A program made the position numbers and the translations under genes. Below, piece by piece: positions 7,052 through 15,015 of a DNA stretch of 22,827 bases. The DNA is from Bacteroidota bacterium (lineage in GTDB: Bacteria > Bacteroidota > Ignavibacteria > Palsa-1295). Numbering within the stretch: the stretch's first letter is position 1; each line of letters starts with the position of its first letter. The notes below the pieces were generated by a model, which worked only from the letters and a program-made list of their open reading frames with translations, was not told where the DNA came from and searched no databases. The DNA lies in assembly GCA_025363505.1 (NCBI GenBank), contig JANYDV010000141.1, positions 1 through 22,827 on the forward strand, written 5' to 3'.

Positions 7052-9607
7052 ATGAATCATACACGCTATGCTACGGTTGCACTCCCGCTCACTTTTAAAT
7101 ATCATAGCGGCGGATTTGACGGACTAACCTACTCCATTCCTGAAGAATTTATTTCCCTTGCTCTTGTTGGCACTCGTGCCGTTGTCCCGCTTGGCAAACG
7201 CTCTGTCACTGGTGTGATTGTTGCTCTTGATGATACTGCTCCATCAGGAATAAAAAATATTCGTCCGTTGATTGATATTCTTGACAAGCATCAAGTGTTC
7301 GATCAATCATTTCTTGCATGGAGCAAATGGATTGCTACCTATTATTTATCTTCGTGGGGTGAGGTTCTCGAAGCTGCGTTACCACAGGGCTTGCGAGCTG
7401 AGACCAAAAGTAAGGTAATCGCGATCACCCATGATATGTCTCGTGAGATCATCGAGGTATCGGAGCGCTCAAAAAAACGCGCTGAAGTGTTGAAACGCAT
7501 TGCACAATATCCGAACGGAGTTTTCATTACACATCTTGCGAAGCAAATAAAAATTTCCGGACTCTACGCACATATTCATGCACTTGAAGACGAAGGATAT
7601 GTTCGAGTTATTTCGCAGGAAAGTATCCACTCAAAGCCTAAAATGGAGCGTGTCGCATTACTGGGCGAGCAACTTACAGGCGACGCGGCGGTACTATCGA
7701 ATGTATTAATCGAACTTGAACGATCGCCAAAGCAATCGAAAGTATTATTAAAACTACTGGAACAGCATCAACACTCGCCGGATGAACCCCATAGTGTTTC
7801 ACTGCTCCAAGTCGAAACAGGTGTAACGACAGCAGTGATACATAGTCTCGCCAAAAAAGGATATATCCGCTTTGCAGAGCGCGAGAAGCGATATGAACTG
7901 AAGCAGAGTTTTGTGAGTGATCCTGTTGATTCGCTTGATAATATTTCGCTTACTTCAGAACAGCAAGCCGCCACCGATGCGATTGCTCATTCGCTAAGTA
8001 CGCATGAAGCAAAAACATTTTTACTGCACGGCATCACCGGTTCGGGAAAGACCGAAGTCTATATCACCCTTGCGAGGCAAGTCCTTGAGCGCGGTGGCGG
8101 GGTATTGGTGCTGGTGCCTGAAATATCTCTGACGCCACAATTGATCGAGCGTTTTCAAAAACGTCTTGCGCAAGTAGGCGCACCAACAATATCGGTTTTG
8201 CATTCGAGAATGACAAACACCGACCGAATTGCTTCCTGGAATGCGCTCGCACGAGGAGAAACAAAAATTGCTATCGGTGCCAGAAGTGCTGTCTTTGCAC
8301 CGGTGCAAAATATTCAACTCATTATTGTTGATGAAGAGCACGAAGTAACCTATAAGCAGTACGATTCGACTCCGCGCTACCATGCTCGCGATGCCGCTAT
8401 CATGCGAGCCCATTTGCTTGGGGCTGTCAGTGTACTCGGGAGTGCGACTCCGTCGCTCGAAAGTTATTATAATGCCGAACAAAAAAAATATACATTACTA
8501 AAGCTCTCAAACCGAGCACAGGATGCGAAGCTCCCGCCGGTTAAGATCGTTGATCAAAGAAGCCCTGCGCGAAGTGCGGAAAAACACGCCCAGACCAGCA
8601 GTATCTCTGATGAATTAAAACAAGCGATTGCAATTCGTCTGATAAAGCGACAAGGGATAGTACTCTTACAAAATCGGAGAGGTTTTTCTACATTCTTAGG
8701 CTGCTCGAGTTGCGGCGACTCAATGATGTGCCCCAATTGTGCGGTGACGCTTACTTGGCACCGTGAAGAAAATAGAATGCAATGCCACTATTGCGGTTTT
8801 TTACAAAAACGTCCTGCGGTATGCCCGACTTGCCAAAGCGAAAAACTCTATCTTGGGGGTATTGGCACCGAGCGTGTCGAAGAAGAATTATTACGGTATT
8901 TTCCTGAAATTAAGATCGCTCGTATGGATCTTGATACTACCGCAAAACGGGGTTCGTTTGAAAAGATTCTCCGCTCATTCGCTACCGGCGAAGCCGATGT
9001 GTTATTGGGGACACAGATGGTCGCCAAAGGATTAGATTTTTCACGAGTGACACTCGTCGGAGTAATCAATGCGGATACGAGTTTATGCTTGCCCGACTTT
9101 CGCTCAGCAGAACGAACATTTCAATTATTGACACAAGTCTCCGGCAGAGCCGGCAGAAGCGAAGAGCTGGCAGGTGAAGTATTGGTGCAAACGCTTCAGC
9201 CGGAACATCCGAGCATTATTTTTGCATCGAAGCATCATTACGAAGATTTTTATCGTCACGAGATTGCCGAGCGAAGTGAGTCACTCTATCCTCCGTTTTC
9301 GCGATTGATATTAATCGAATTTCGAGGGGTATCGATGTCGGCAGTTGCCGAAAAAGCTCGGGCATTTTCAACACTTATTCCCAAGCAAGCATCCTATTAT
9401 CAGTTGCTGGGTCCGGCAGAGCCGGCAATAAAGAAACTGCGCGGAGAATTTCGTTTTCATTTATTAATGAAAAACATTCGCTCACAAGATCCCGGTGGCG
9501 AAAAAATGAGGCGTTTACTGGCAACAGTGATGGAGCAATATCAAGACCGGTTCTCGTCACGAGCAGTGGCTGTGACAATCGACGTTGATGTGCAGGGAGT
9601 ACTATAA
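7052..9607 (+). CDS. priA: Primosomal protein N' (replication restart helicase PriA)
   Basis: This 851-residue superfamily 2 helicase binds stalled forks and reloads the replisome. The N-terminal 3'-DNA-binding domain starts at VALPLTFKY and GGFDGLTYSIPEEF (8-34). Helicase motifs are the Walker A GITGSGKTEVY (327-337), VLVPEISLTPQL (353-364), the Walker B DEEH (427-430) and GSATPSLESY (463-472). The eight zinc-binding cysteines lie at 551, 554, 560, 563, 578, 581, 591 and 594, all present. Motifs V and VI follow, with LLGTQMVAKGLDF and QVSGRAGR. The long linker between residues 115 and 295 includes winged-helix-like segments. The protein is longer than E. coli PriA (about 730 residues), mainly through this linker, as is common in the FCB group. 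The ATG at 7052 lies 15 nt after the small upstream gene, and the gene ends at a hairpin shared with the convergent hydrolase gene. Confidence 0.98.
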   Translation: MNHTRYATVALPLTFKYHSGGFDGLTYSIPEEFISLALVGTRAVVPLGKRSVTGVIVALDDTAPSGIKNIRPLIDILDKHQVFDQSFLAWSKWIATYYLSSWGEVLEAALPQGLRAETKSKVIAITHDMSREIIEVSERSKKRAEVLKRIAQYPNGVFITHLAKQIKISGLYAHIHALEDEGYVRVISQESIHSKPKMERVALLGEQLTGDAAVLSNVLIELERSPKQSKVLLKLLEQHQHSPDEPHSVSLLQVETGVTTAVIHSLAKKGYIRFAEREKRYELKQSFVSDPVDSLDNISLTSEQQAATDAIAHSLSTHEAKTFLLHGITGSGKTEVYITLARQVLERGGGVLVLVPEISLTPQLIERFQKRLAQVGAPTISVLHSRMTNTDRIASWNALARGETKIAIGARSAVFAPVQNIQLIIVDEEHEVTYKQYDSTPRYHARDAAIMRAHLLGAVSVLGSATPSLESYYNAEQKKYTLLKLSNRAQDAKLPPVKIVDQRSPARSAEKHAQTSSISDELKQAIAIRLIKRQGIVLLQNRRGFSTFLGCSSCGDSMMCPNCAVTLTWHREENRMQCHYCGFLQKRPAVCPTCQSEKLYLGGIGTERVEEELLRYFPEIKIARMDLDTTAKRGSFEKILRSFATGEADVLLGTQMVAKGLDFSRVTLVGVINADTSLCLPDFRSAERTFQLLTQVSGRAGRSEELAGEVLVQTLQPEHPSIIFASKHHYEDFYRHEIAERSESLYPPFSRLILIEFRGVSMSAVAEKARAFSTLIPKQASYYQLLGPAEPAIKKLRGEFRFHLLMKNIRSQDPGGEKMRRLLATVMEQYQDRFSSRAVAVTIDVDVQGVL

Positions 9608-9614
9608 ACATAAA

Positions 9615-9651
9615 GCCCGCAACGGGGTCGGTACTTGACTCTGTTGCGGGC
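9615..9651. terminator. Hairpin between convergent priA and hydrolase genes
   Basis: A perfect 9-bp stem, GCCCGCAAC (9615-9623) with GTTGCGGGC (9643-9651), encloses a 19-nt loop. It begins 7 nt after the priA stop. On the + strand no T-run follows. On the - strand the stem is followed by TTTATGTTTA, a weak U-rich tail, so it may work better for the hydrolase transcript coming from the right. A second small hairpin, GAACG-TTAT-CGTTC, lies at 9676-9689. The rest of the 146-nt gap holds nothing else I recognise. Confidence 0.5.
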
Positions 9652-9753
9652 ACTATGGGCTTCGGTATGTGCTTCGAACGTTATCGTTCAAATTCATATA
9701 GAACTACGCGAGAATCAAATAAATAGTTTCAATTACGAATAGCTTTTTCATTT

Positions 9754-10542
9754 TTATTTTAAAAAAGATTCGAGTACCATATTAAATTGTTCGTTTCGGT
9801 CAAGATTTGAGATGTGTCCGGCACCATCGATGATAAAATACTTCGCTCCGGGGATTGTATTTGCAAGCTCTTGCGATAGTGCTGATGGTGTGATCTTATC
9901 AAGTGAGCCGGAAATAACCAGTGTGGGTATGGTGATCATCTCTAACATTTTTCTAAAATCAGGGCTCCAGGTTGCTTGCCATGAAGCAAGATAGGCTTCG
10001 GGGTCTTTGCGTGCCATCGCATAGATTGCTTCGCTAAGAGTGGTAGGGTCAATATCTTTTCTCAACACTAATGGAATTCGTTCGGCGGCAAAATCAGGAA
10101 GTGATTTTGTTTGTAATGCCGTCGCCGCTCTCGGAAGTATAGAATCTTGCTCAGGATGGTATGCAAATGTATTGCAGAGTGTGATCGTACTCACACTTTC
10201 AAGACCAAGACGAATTGCTTCTTGGATAATAACCCCGCCCATTGAATTGCCCACCCAATGCGCTTTCTGATATCCAAGCTCGTGAATAATGGCATCAACA
10301 TCCAGCGCAAATTCTGTTAAAGAGATTGGGAGAAGATTGCCATCGGTGTCGCGCGCGTCGGAGTCGCCCGAACCCCGCATATCAAGAGCTGCGACTGAAT
10401 ATCCAAGTGCAGAAAAATATGGCAGTTGATATTTCCAAGAGCTACGATCAGCACCAACGCCGTGGATAAACACCATTAACTCACCGGTATTACGAATCAC
10501 ATCTCCGGCTATCTGAATTCCCCGAACCTGAAATAGCTCCAT
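9754..10542 (-). CDS. Alpha/beta hydrolase
   Basis: This 262-residue single-domain alpha/beta-hydrolase has a complete catalytic triad. The oxyanion-hole loop is FIHGVGADRSSW (25-36), the nucleophile elbow is GNSMGG with Ser100, the acid is Asp215 in SGSLDKITP, and the histidine is His243 in DGAGHISNLD. The region LDMRGSGDSDA (54-64) is also typical. It resembles 3-oxoadipate enol-lactonase and related carboxylesterases, but this fold covers many substrates and none can be named. There is no signal peptide, so it is probably cytoplasmic. It starts 2 nt after the stop of the OmpA-family gene, so the two are surely cotranscribed, although their functions have no obvious link. Confidence 0.9.
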   Translation of the reverse strand: MELFQVRGIQIAGDVIRNTGELMVFIHGVGADRSSWKYQLPYFSALGYSVAALDMRGSGDSDARDTDGNLLPISLTEFALDVDAIIHELGYQKAHWVGNSMGGVIIQEAIRLGLESVSTITLCNTFAYHPEQDSILPRAATALQTKSLPDFAAERIPLVLRKDIDPTTLSEAIYAMARKDPEAYLASWQATWSPDFRKMLEMITIPTLVISGSLDKITPSALSQELANTIPGAKYFIIDGAGHISNLDRNEQFNMVLESFLK

Positions 10543-10544
10543 CG

Positions 10545-12386
10545 CTATTGAGCGTAAGAGGTGATGACCATTTCTACGCGACGATTGAGTGCTCTTGAAG
10601 CATCATCCGAGCCTTTTTTTATTGGTCGTGTCTTGCCAAAGCCTTTTGCTTCCATACGTTCTTTCGGAATTTTACGCTCAATCAAATAATTCATCACATT
10701 GGTGGCTCGCTCAAGACTAAGACGATTATTGGCTTCTTCAGTGCCGACATCATCGGTATGACCATCGACTTCTATAGAAGCATTTCTATTTTTCTTTAAA
10801 AACTCTGCTACACGATTAAGCTCAAGTTTGCTTTCGTTTAAGAGGGTAGCTTTGCCGAAATCGAAATATACGTTTTTGAATTCGGTGGTGGCTCCGACTT
10901 CGATCGGTGAAAGCTGGAAGTCAAGTTTGTTACGATCGAATGTTCCATGGACCGGGAAGGTAAAATGTTCTGATTGCGGCAAATATTTGTTTGCAACGAC
11001 TTGCAAACCGAAACGATGACCGCGTTGCATAGCCAGGATATATGTTCCGCTGAGACTATCACTCAAGACCGAAAACGAATTGCGATTTTCTGCAAGCTCA
11101 TCAATAAAAATTTCTGCTCGCAGAGGATTGCCCGTTGTTTTATCGGTGATCTTTCCTTGCAGCAAAATAACCGGTTTGGGTGCAAAGGCTGAATCTTGCG
11201 GACGAAGATGAACTTGATAAAACTTCGATTTTCCGCTGCGATTCGAAACAAAGTATCCGGTCTCGCCATCGGCGGCTATCGTAAAGCCATAGTCACCGGC
11301 AAACGAATTGATGGGGGGGGGGAGGGGTACCGGTTTTGAAAATCCGGAATCGGTCAAATGTGAAGTATAGATATCATCGTTCGGTGGTGTGCCCGGTGGG
11401 CAATTTTCACATTGACGATTGCTTGAAAAATAAATAGTTGTGCCATCGGCTGCAACAAAGGGGTACGATTCTGAATACGGAGAGTTCACTTTGCCGTTGA
11501 TTGTTTGAACCGTATCAAGTTTACCATTCGGAGTGACATTAGCAATCCAGAGGTCATCATCGCCTTCGCCGCCAAGCCCATATTCGTTGCGCTTCCCGAA
11601 GTTTTCACTAAAAACACAAAACCGTCCGTCGGGAGTGAATGCACTTTCAAAGCGATTCCACTGCTGAAAAAATTTTACGCCTGCATCATCTTTTAAGTAG
11701 CGGATCAATCGTTCTTTGAAATAAATATCTTTTGTTTCAGGTGCTCGCTGGAAGACATCAATGAGATTGGAGTCTCGGGCAAGTTCGTTATTGACGCGCA
11801 TTAATAGCGAGTCGTGGTATCGTGCCTGGACAAAGGCAAGGTTTGCATAGGCATTGCGAATGAGACCTTCGACTTGAAGTGGCTGCTGAAATTTACCATC
11901 AATAAATTTTGAGCGCATAATATTTCCGCCACCACCGCTTACAAAATAAATTTCATCACCACGGGGTGTAATGCTCGGATTGTTTTGGTCGCCGCCGTTA
12001 TTGATCTGCGGTCCGGGGTTGATAGGAACAGACCACCCCGAATCTGACAAAATTCTATAATAGACATCACCGTCCCATTTGAAAGGTGGGGGTTGTGGTG
12101 TTCGCCATGTTTCACCCGGCATTGGTGGGCGGCGCGAGCCGAAGACCATTATTTTACCGTCGAGACTGAAGGTCGGGCGATCATCGGCAGAGTCAACGAG
12201 CGGAAGTTTGCATTCGACGACGATCAGCGAGTCCTGAAGTGAGGTGGTATTGAGAAGAGGTCTAGGATTTATCACTTCTTTCGCCGATTTTTTCTTCTTT
12301 TGAGCATAGGAATTGCTCTCTGTCATTACAAAGCAAGTAATGAGAACAAGAAGCCAAAAAAACGGGATACTTTTTCTATTGGTCAT
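10545..12386 (-). CDS. OmpA-family outer-membrane protein with PD40 propeller repeats
   Basis: This 613-residue protein starts with a Sec signal peptide (hydrophobic FFWLLVLITCFVM, cleavage near SYA-QKK). Residues about 70-400 form PD40/WD40-like beta-propeller repeats (DRPTFSLDGKIMVFGSRR, NPSITPRGDEIYFVSGG, SAFTPDGRFCVFSENFG, SYPFVAADGTTIYFSSNR, YGFTIAADGETGYFVSNR). Next comes a carboxypeptidase-regulatory-like segment (about 405-490, LQGKITDKTTGNPLRAEIFI). The C-terminal OmpA peptidoglycan-binding domain (about 497-613) has VYFDFGKATLL, EVDGHTDDVGT, NNRLSLERA and a closing NRRVEM. This architecture is common in Bacteroidota, where such proteins tether the outer membrane to peptidoglycan and some belong to the type IX secretion machinery (PorE-like); I cannot assign it to that role. 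A run of ten C on the coding strand (11322-11313) encodes Pro-Pro-Pro near residues 355-358, ahead of the OmpA domain. Confidence 0.92.
   Translation of the reverse strand: MTNRKSIPFFWLLVLITCFVMTESNSYAQKKKKSAKEVINPRPLLNTTSLQDSLIVVECKLPLVDSADDRPTFSLDGKIMVFGSRRPPMPGETWRTPQPPPFKWDGDVYYRILSDSGWSVPINPGPQINNGGDQNNPSITPRGDEIYFVSGGGGNIMRSKFIDGKFQQPLQVEGLIRNAYANLAFVQARYHDSLLMRVNNELARDSNLIDVFQRAPETKDIYFKERLIRYLKDDAGVKFFQQWNRFESAFTPDGRFCVFSENFGKRNEYGLGGEGDDDLWIANVTPNGKLDTVQTINGKVNSPYSESYPFVAADGTTIYFSSNRQCENCPPGTPPNDDIYTSHLTDSGFSKPVPLPPPINSFAGDYGFTIAADGETGYFVSNRSGKSKFYQVHLRPQDSAFAPKPVILLQGKITDKTTGNPLRAEIFIDELAENRNSFSVLSDSLSGTYILAMQRGHRFGLQVVANKYLPQSEHFTFPVHGTFDRNKLDFQLSPIEVGATTEFKNVYFDFGKATLLNESKLELNRVAEFLKKNRNASIEVDGHTDDVGTEEANNRLSLERATNVMNYLIERKIPKERMEAKGFGKTRPIKKGSDDASRALNRRVEMVITSYAQ
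11313..11322. repeat. G10 homopolymer inside the OmpA/PD40 gene
   Basis: Ten consecutive G on the + strand (C10 on the coding strand), followed by A and four more G. The reading frame is intact at this length. Tracts of this size commonly slip during replication and are also common sites of sequencing error. Confidence 0.95.
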
Positions 12387-12435
12387 AGCGTTACAGAAAC
12401 AGCATTTTCTTCACAATCGTCCAAGCACGAGACAA

Positions 12436-12443
12436 TATATTTG
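12436..12443 (+). promoter_or_regulatory. Candidate -7 box (TATATTTG) of the GNAT gene
   Basis: TATATTTG matches the FCB-group -7 consensus TAnnTTTG. It ends 7 nt before the ATG at 12451, so transcription would start at or within a few bases of the start codon. No good TTTG -33 box is seen at the right distance, only TTTTC-like sequence, so this is tentative. Confidence 0.4.
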
Positions 12444-12450
12444 TACCAAA

Positions 12451-13014
12451 ATGGCAACTGCCCCAGACTTCTTCGTAGAACAACCCACTATTGTTACAGA
12501 TCGGCTCCTGCTGAGACCAATTGCGATGTCAGATGCTCAGGAAATATATGAGTATTGTAGTCGTGAGGAAGTGACGAGATTTGTCATTTTCCCGACTCAC
12601 CAAAGCATTGCCGATACCGAGGCATTTATTACCTCAGTGATCACCAATGATGAGCGGGGAATGGTCTGGGCGATTGTCAACAAACAAAGCAATACGGTTA
12701 TTGGGACCATTGGTGTTCATAAAGTCGAACTACAACATAGAAAGCTTGAAGTGGGTTATGCGCTGAGTAATAATTTCTGGAATAAGGGTATCACGACCGA
12801 GGCATTAAAAGCGGTGATACAAACGATTTTTGAACAAACCTCGATCAACAGAATCGAAGCATTAGCAATGATCGAAAACCCTCCAAGTACTAAAGTGATG
12901 GAGAAGGCAGGGATGAAATTCGAAGGGGTATTACGCGAGTTTGTGTCAATCAAAGGTGTTACACGAAACATGAACATCTATTCGATCATCAGAAGCGAGT
13001 ATCACAAGATGTGA
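12451..13014 (+). CDS. GNAT-family N-acetyltransferase (RimJ/RimL-like)
   Basis: This is a 187-residue protein from the ATG at 12451. The frame stays open upstream to 12313, but that part lies over the divergent OmpA-family gene and has no family similarity, so I chose the internal start, where VTDRLLLRPIAMSDAQEIYEY (15-35) gives the usual opening of the RimJ/RimL branch. The acetyl-CoA binding region is LEVGYALSNNFWNKGITTEALKAVI (99-123), and NPPSTKVMEKAGMKFEGVLREF (133-154) is the conserved C-terminal part. These enzymes acetylate protein N-termini, amino acids or small amines; the substrate is unknown. It is divergent from the OmpA-family gene, with 64 nt between the two start codons, so the two promoters must be close or overlap. 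Confidence 0.9.
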   Translation: MATAPDFFVEQPTIVTDRLLLRPIAMSDAQEIYEYCSREEVTRFVIFPTHQSIADTEAFITSVITNDERGMVWAIVNKQSNTVIGTIGVHKVELQHRKLEVGYALSNNFWNKGITTEALKAVIQTIFEQTSINRIEALAMIENPPSTKVMEKAGMKFEGVLREFVSIKGVTRNMNIYSIIRSEYHKM

Positions 13015-13042
13015 TTTTTTCCACAATGATCATTAGGAAGTA

Positions 13043-13060
13043 TGTTCCAAATTGGGAACA
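13043..13060. promoter_or_regulatory. Near-perfect 18-bp palindrome, candidate operator
   Basis: TGTTCCAAATTGGGAACA pairs at 16 of 18 positions with its own reverse complement. It lies about 100 nt before the start of the ABM-family gene and 29 nt after the GNAT stop. A perfect 10-bp palindrome AATGATCATT lies just upstream at 13025-13034. No T-run follows, so a terminator role is less likely than a binding site for a dimeric regulator. No regulator gene is nearby. Confidence 0.4.
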
Positions 13061-13162
13061 CATTTTCGAAACTGAACTTCTATTAACGATAAGAAAGCAT
13101 GGAAATAGAATTGTTAGAAAAATTGTTTGAATGTGAGACAATTAGCCAACAATTGGAGGGAT

Positions 13163-13489
13163 ATGATGCTTTTACAAACAGGTTTAGCGCTGCCGTGCTA
13201 TGCTGTAATATTTACTTCGAAGCTCGATCTCAGCAAAGCGGGGTATGAGGAAATGGCTTCGAAAATAAATGCCCTTGTCCAGAAGCAAGAAGGTTTTTTG
13301 AAAATGGAAAGTGTCCATAACAATGACGGGCAAGGTATCACCGTTTGTTATTGGCGAACTATTGAAGATGTAAAACGCTGGAAAGAAGAAACGCTTCATA
13401 AGCAAGCGCAACAGCAAGGAAAAGATGGGTGGTATTTAGAGTATGCCGTTCGTGTAACCGAAGTAAAGGAGTCGTATGAGTGGAATTGA
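13163..13489 (+). CDS. Antibiotic biosynthesis monooxygenase (ABM) family protein
   Basis: This 108-residue protein from ATG 13163 has a single ABM ferredoxin-like domain: YAVIFTSKLD at the first strand, YEEMASKINALVQKQEGFLKMESV over the first helix and second strand, ITVCYWRTIEDVKRWKEETLHKQAQQQGKDGWY in the middle, and a closing strand EYAVRVTEVKESYEW. The family includes cofactor-free monooxygenases and heme-degrading enzymes, as well as many members with no known activity; the function here cannot be stated. The frame is open back to 13127, but GGAGGG at 13155-13160 precedes the paired ATGs at 13163 and 13166, so I chose the later start. Its 3' end overlaps the next gene by 14 nt, which means coupled translation. 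Confidence 0.85.
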   Translation: MMLLQTGLALPCYAVIFTSKLDLSKAGYEEMASKINALVQKQEGFLKMESVHNNDGQGITVCYWRTIEDVKRWKEETLHKQAQQQGKDGWYLEYAVRVTEVKESYEWN

Positions 13490-14027
13490 ACAACAAGTCG
13501 CAACTGAATTCCTGAATGAAATTCGAGCTATCTTTCGTTCGCAGAAACAAATGCTCGATAAAACCCTTGCGCAGTTGAACGACGAAGAATTATTCCGGCA
13601 ACCCGACTCGGAAAGCAATAGTATCGCTATCATCATCAAGCATCTTGGCGGGAATATGATATCGCGATGGACCGATTTCCTAACGACCGATGGCGAAAAA
13701 CCAAATCGGAATCGTGATGGCGAGTTTATTTCAGATCAAGACTCTGCAGAATCATTAAAAAAGTTACTTGCCCAAGGCTACAACGTTTTTTTTGCAACGA
13801 TTGATGCTTTAACGATAGATGATCTTTTAAAGTCTATCATGATTCGTAATGAGCCCCATACGGTTATCAAAGCGCTTCAGCGACAAGTGTCACATTATGG
13901 CTATCACGTAGGGCAAATCGTGTATATTGCAAAGCAAATAAAGCGGGAGGATTGGCAAACACTATCAATCCCTCGTGGGGCAAGTCGTGATTATGTTGTC
14001 ACAGCCTTCAAAGCCCAATCGTCATAA
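13476..14027 (+). CDS. DinB/YfiT-like four-helix protein (DUF1572 type)
   Basis: This 183-residue protein matches the DUF1572 branch of the DinB superfamily. The three histidines expected for the metal site are at His56 (IIKHLGGN), His140 and His144 (SHYGYHVGQIVYIAKQ). DinB-fold proteins include thiol-dependent S-transferases using bacillithiol or mycothiol, but most members have no known reaction; DNA-damage induction was the basis of the name and is not implied here. There is no signal peptide, so it is cytoplasmic. AAGGAG lies 5-6 nt upstream of the start, inside the previous gene. The following gene begins 11 nt after the stop. Confidence 0.88.
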   Translation: MSGIEQQVATEFLNEIRAIFRSQKQMLDKTLAQLNDEELFRQPDSESNSIAIIIKHLGGNMISRWTDFLTTDGEKPNRNRDGEFISDQDSAESLKKLLAQGYNVFFATIDALTIDDLLKSIMIRNEPHTVIKALQRQVSHYGYHVGQIVYIAKQIKREDWQTLSIPRGASRDYVVTAFKAQSS

Positions 14028-14038
14028 TATTAGGACAA

Positions 14039-15001
14039 ATGACTAAGAATCGGATTATCATAATATTGGTACTGATGCTTGTGAGTGCTACTGCATTTGC
14101 ACAGCAAGACACGTCATTGGTCAAAAGTATTGATTCGACTATTGCCGAAGCCCCTACACAAGAAGCACCGATAGAAACAGGAACGCCGGTGAGATTTTCG
14201 ATTTCTCCGAGTCTTGGGATTACCTTTCAAAGTATTAGTAAAGACCAAGACGAAAGCGAGAACTTGCAATGGTTGCTTCAGTTGCAATCAAAGTTTTCAT
14301 ACGAAGGGCAGCCGTTACAATTCAATGCTAATTTATTTGCACAATATGGAGCATTAGTCACAAAAGAAGCCTCGCCCAAAAAAGTACAGGATAACTTGCA
14401 AGTTTCGCTGGTGCCTTCATTGACGTTGTCAGAGCGGCTTGGTTTACGGTTATTTTTTGAAGTAACGGGCGAAACAGAAATGGGACCCGGGAAAGTCGAT
14501 AGTATCGAGACCGGTTTTCTCGATCCCTTATTTTTGTATGAAACACTATTTCTTGGTCATAAAACTCATACTGTCTCTGTGGATGGAACTACAGAGTTTG
14601 AATTTGTAATCGGCGTAGGATATGCATTTCAACAGACGATCACGAATAAATTTGTTCTTGAACAAAATAGGCAATTTATTATTGATGAGAATAACCCATT
14701 GCAACACGTACAGGCTCAGTTTACTGTTGAATCAGGTTATAGCGGGATTATTGAGCTTGGATATACCAAAAAGATCGGGGAGGATTTTACTTTTCGATCT
14801 ACCTCAAAAACAGTAATACTTACGAAAAATCATTTCACTGACGATGTAAAAAATAGTCGGGTCGGGTCGCTCCTGCTTGCTGGTTTACAATATAAATTTC
14901 TTGCGCTTGACTATACCCTGCATGTGTTATATGATCACAACATCTCACCTCGCCGACAGCTCGATCAGACAATGGTTTTTGGGTTACGGTTCGATCTATA
15001 G
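14039..15001 (+). CDS. Putative outer-membrane beta-barrel protein (DUF3078-like)
   Basis: This 320-residue protein has a clear Sec signal peptide (IIIILVLMLVSATAFA, cleaved before Q22). The mature part is built of alternating polar/non-polar strands (FSISPSLGITFQSIS, WLLQLQSKFSYEG, LQFNANLFAQYGAL, LGLRLFFEVTGETEMG) and ends in MVFGLRFDL, a C-terminal strand of the kind recognised by the BAM machinery. The pattern recalls Bacteroidota DUF3078 proteins, but I am not certain of the family. It is likely an outer-membrane barrel of unknown cargo. It lies between the DinB-family gene (11 nt) and the type IX-secreted protein (14 nt), so it is likely cotranscribed with both. Confidence 0.75.
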   Translation: MTKNRIIIILVLMLVSATAFAQQDTSLVKSIDSTIAEAPTQEAPIETGTPVRFSISPSLGITFQSISKDQDESENLQWLLQLQSKFSYEGQPLQFNANLFAQYGALVTKEASPKKVQDNLQVSLVPSLTLSERLGLRLFFEVTGETEMGPGKVDSIETGFLDPLFLYETLFLGHKTHTVSVDGTTEFEFVIGVGYAFQQTITNKFVLEQNRQFIIDENNPLQHVQAQFTVESGYSGIIELGYTKKIGEDFTFRSTSKTVILTKNHFTDDVKNSRVGSLLLAGLQYKFLALDYTLHVLYDHNISPRRQLDQTMVFGLRFDL

Positions 15002-15015
15002 TTAAGAATATTATA

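Noticed and set aside
8021..8482. 153-codon open frame on the - strand
   Set aside because: It lies entirely opposite the helicase core of priA, whose motifs are intact, and its translation shows no family features.
9676..9689. Small hairpin GAACG-TTAT-CGTTC as a terminator
   Set aside because: The stem is only 5 bp and no T-run follows on either strand.
12313..12450. N-terminal extension of the GNAT gene by 46 codons
   Set aside because: It overlaps the start of the divergent OmpA-family gene and has no family similarity; similarity begins after the ATG at 12451.
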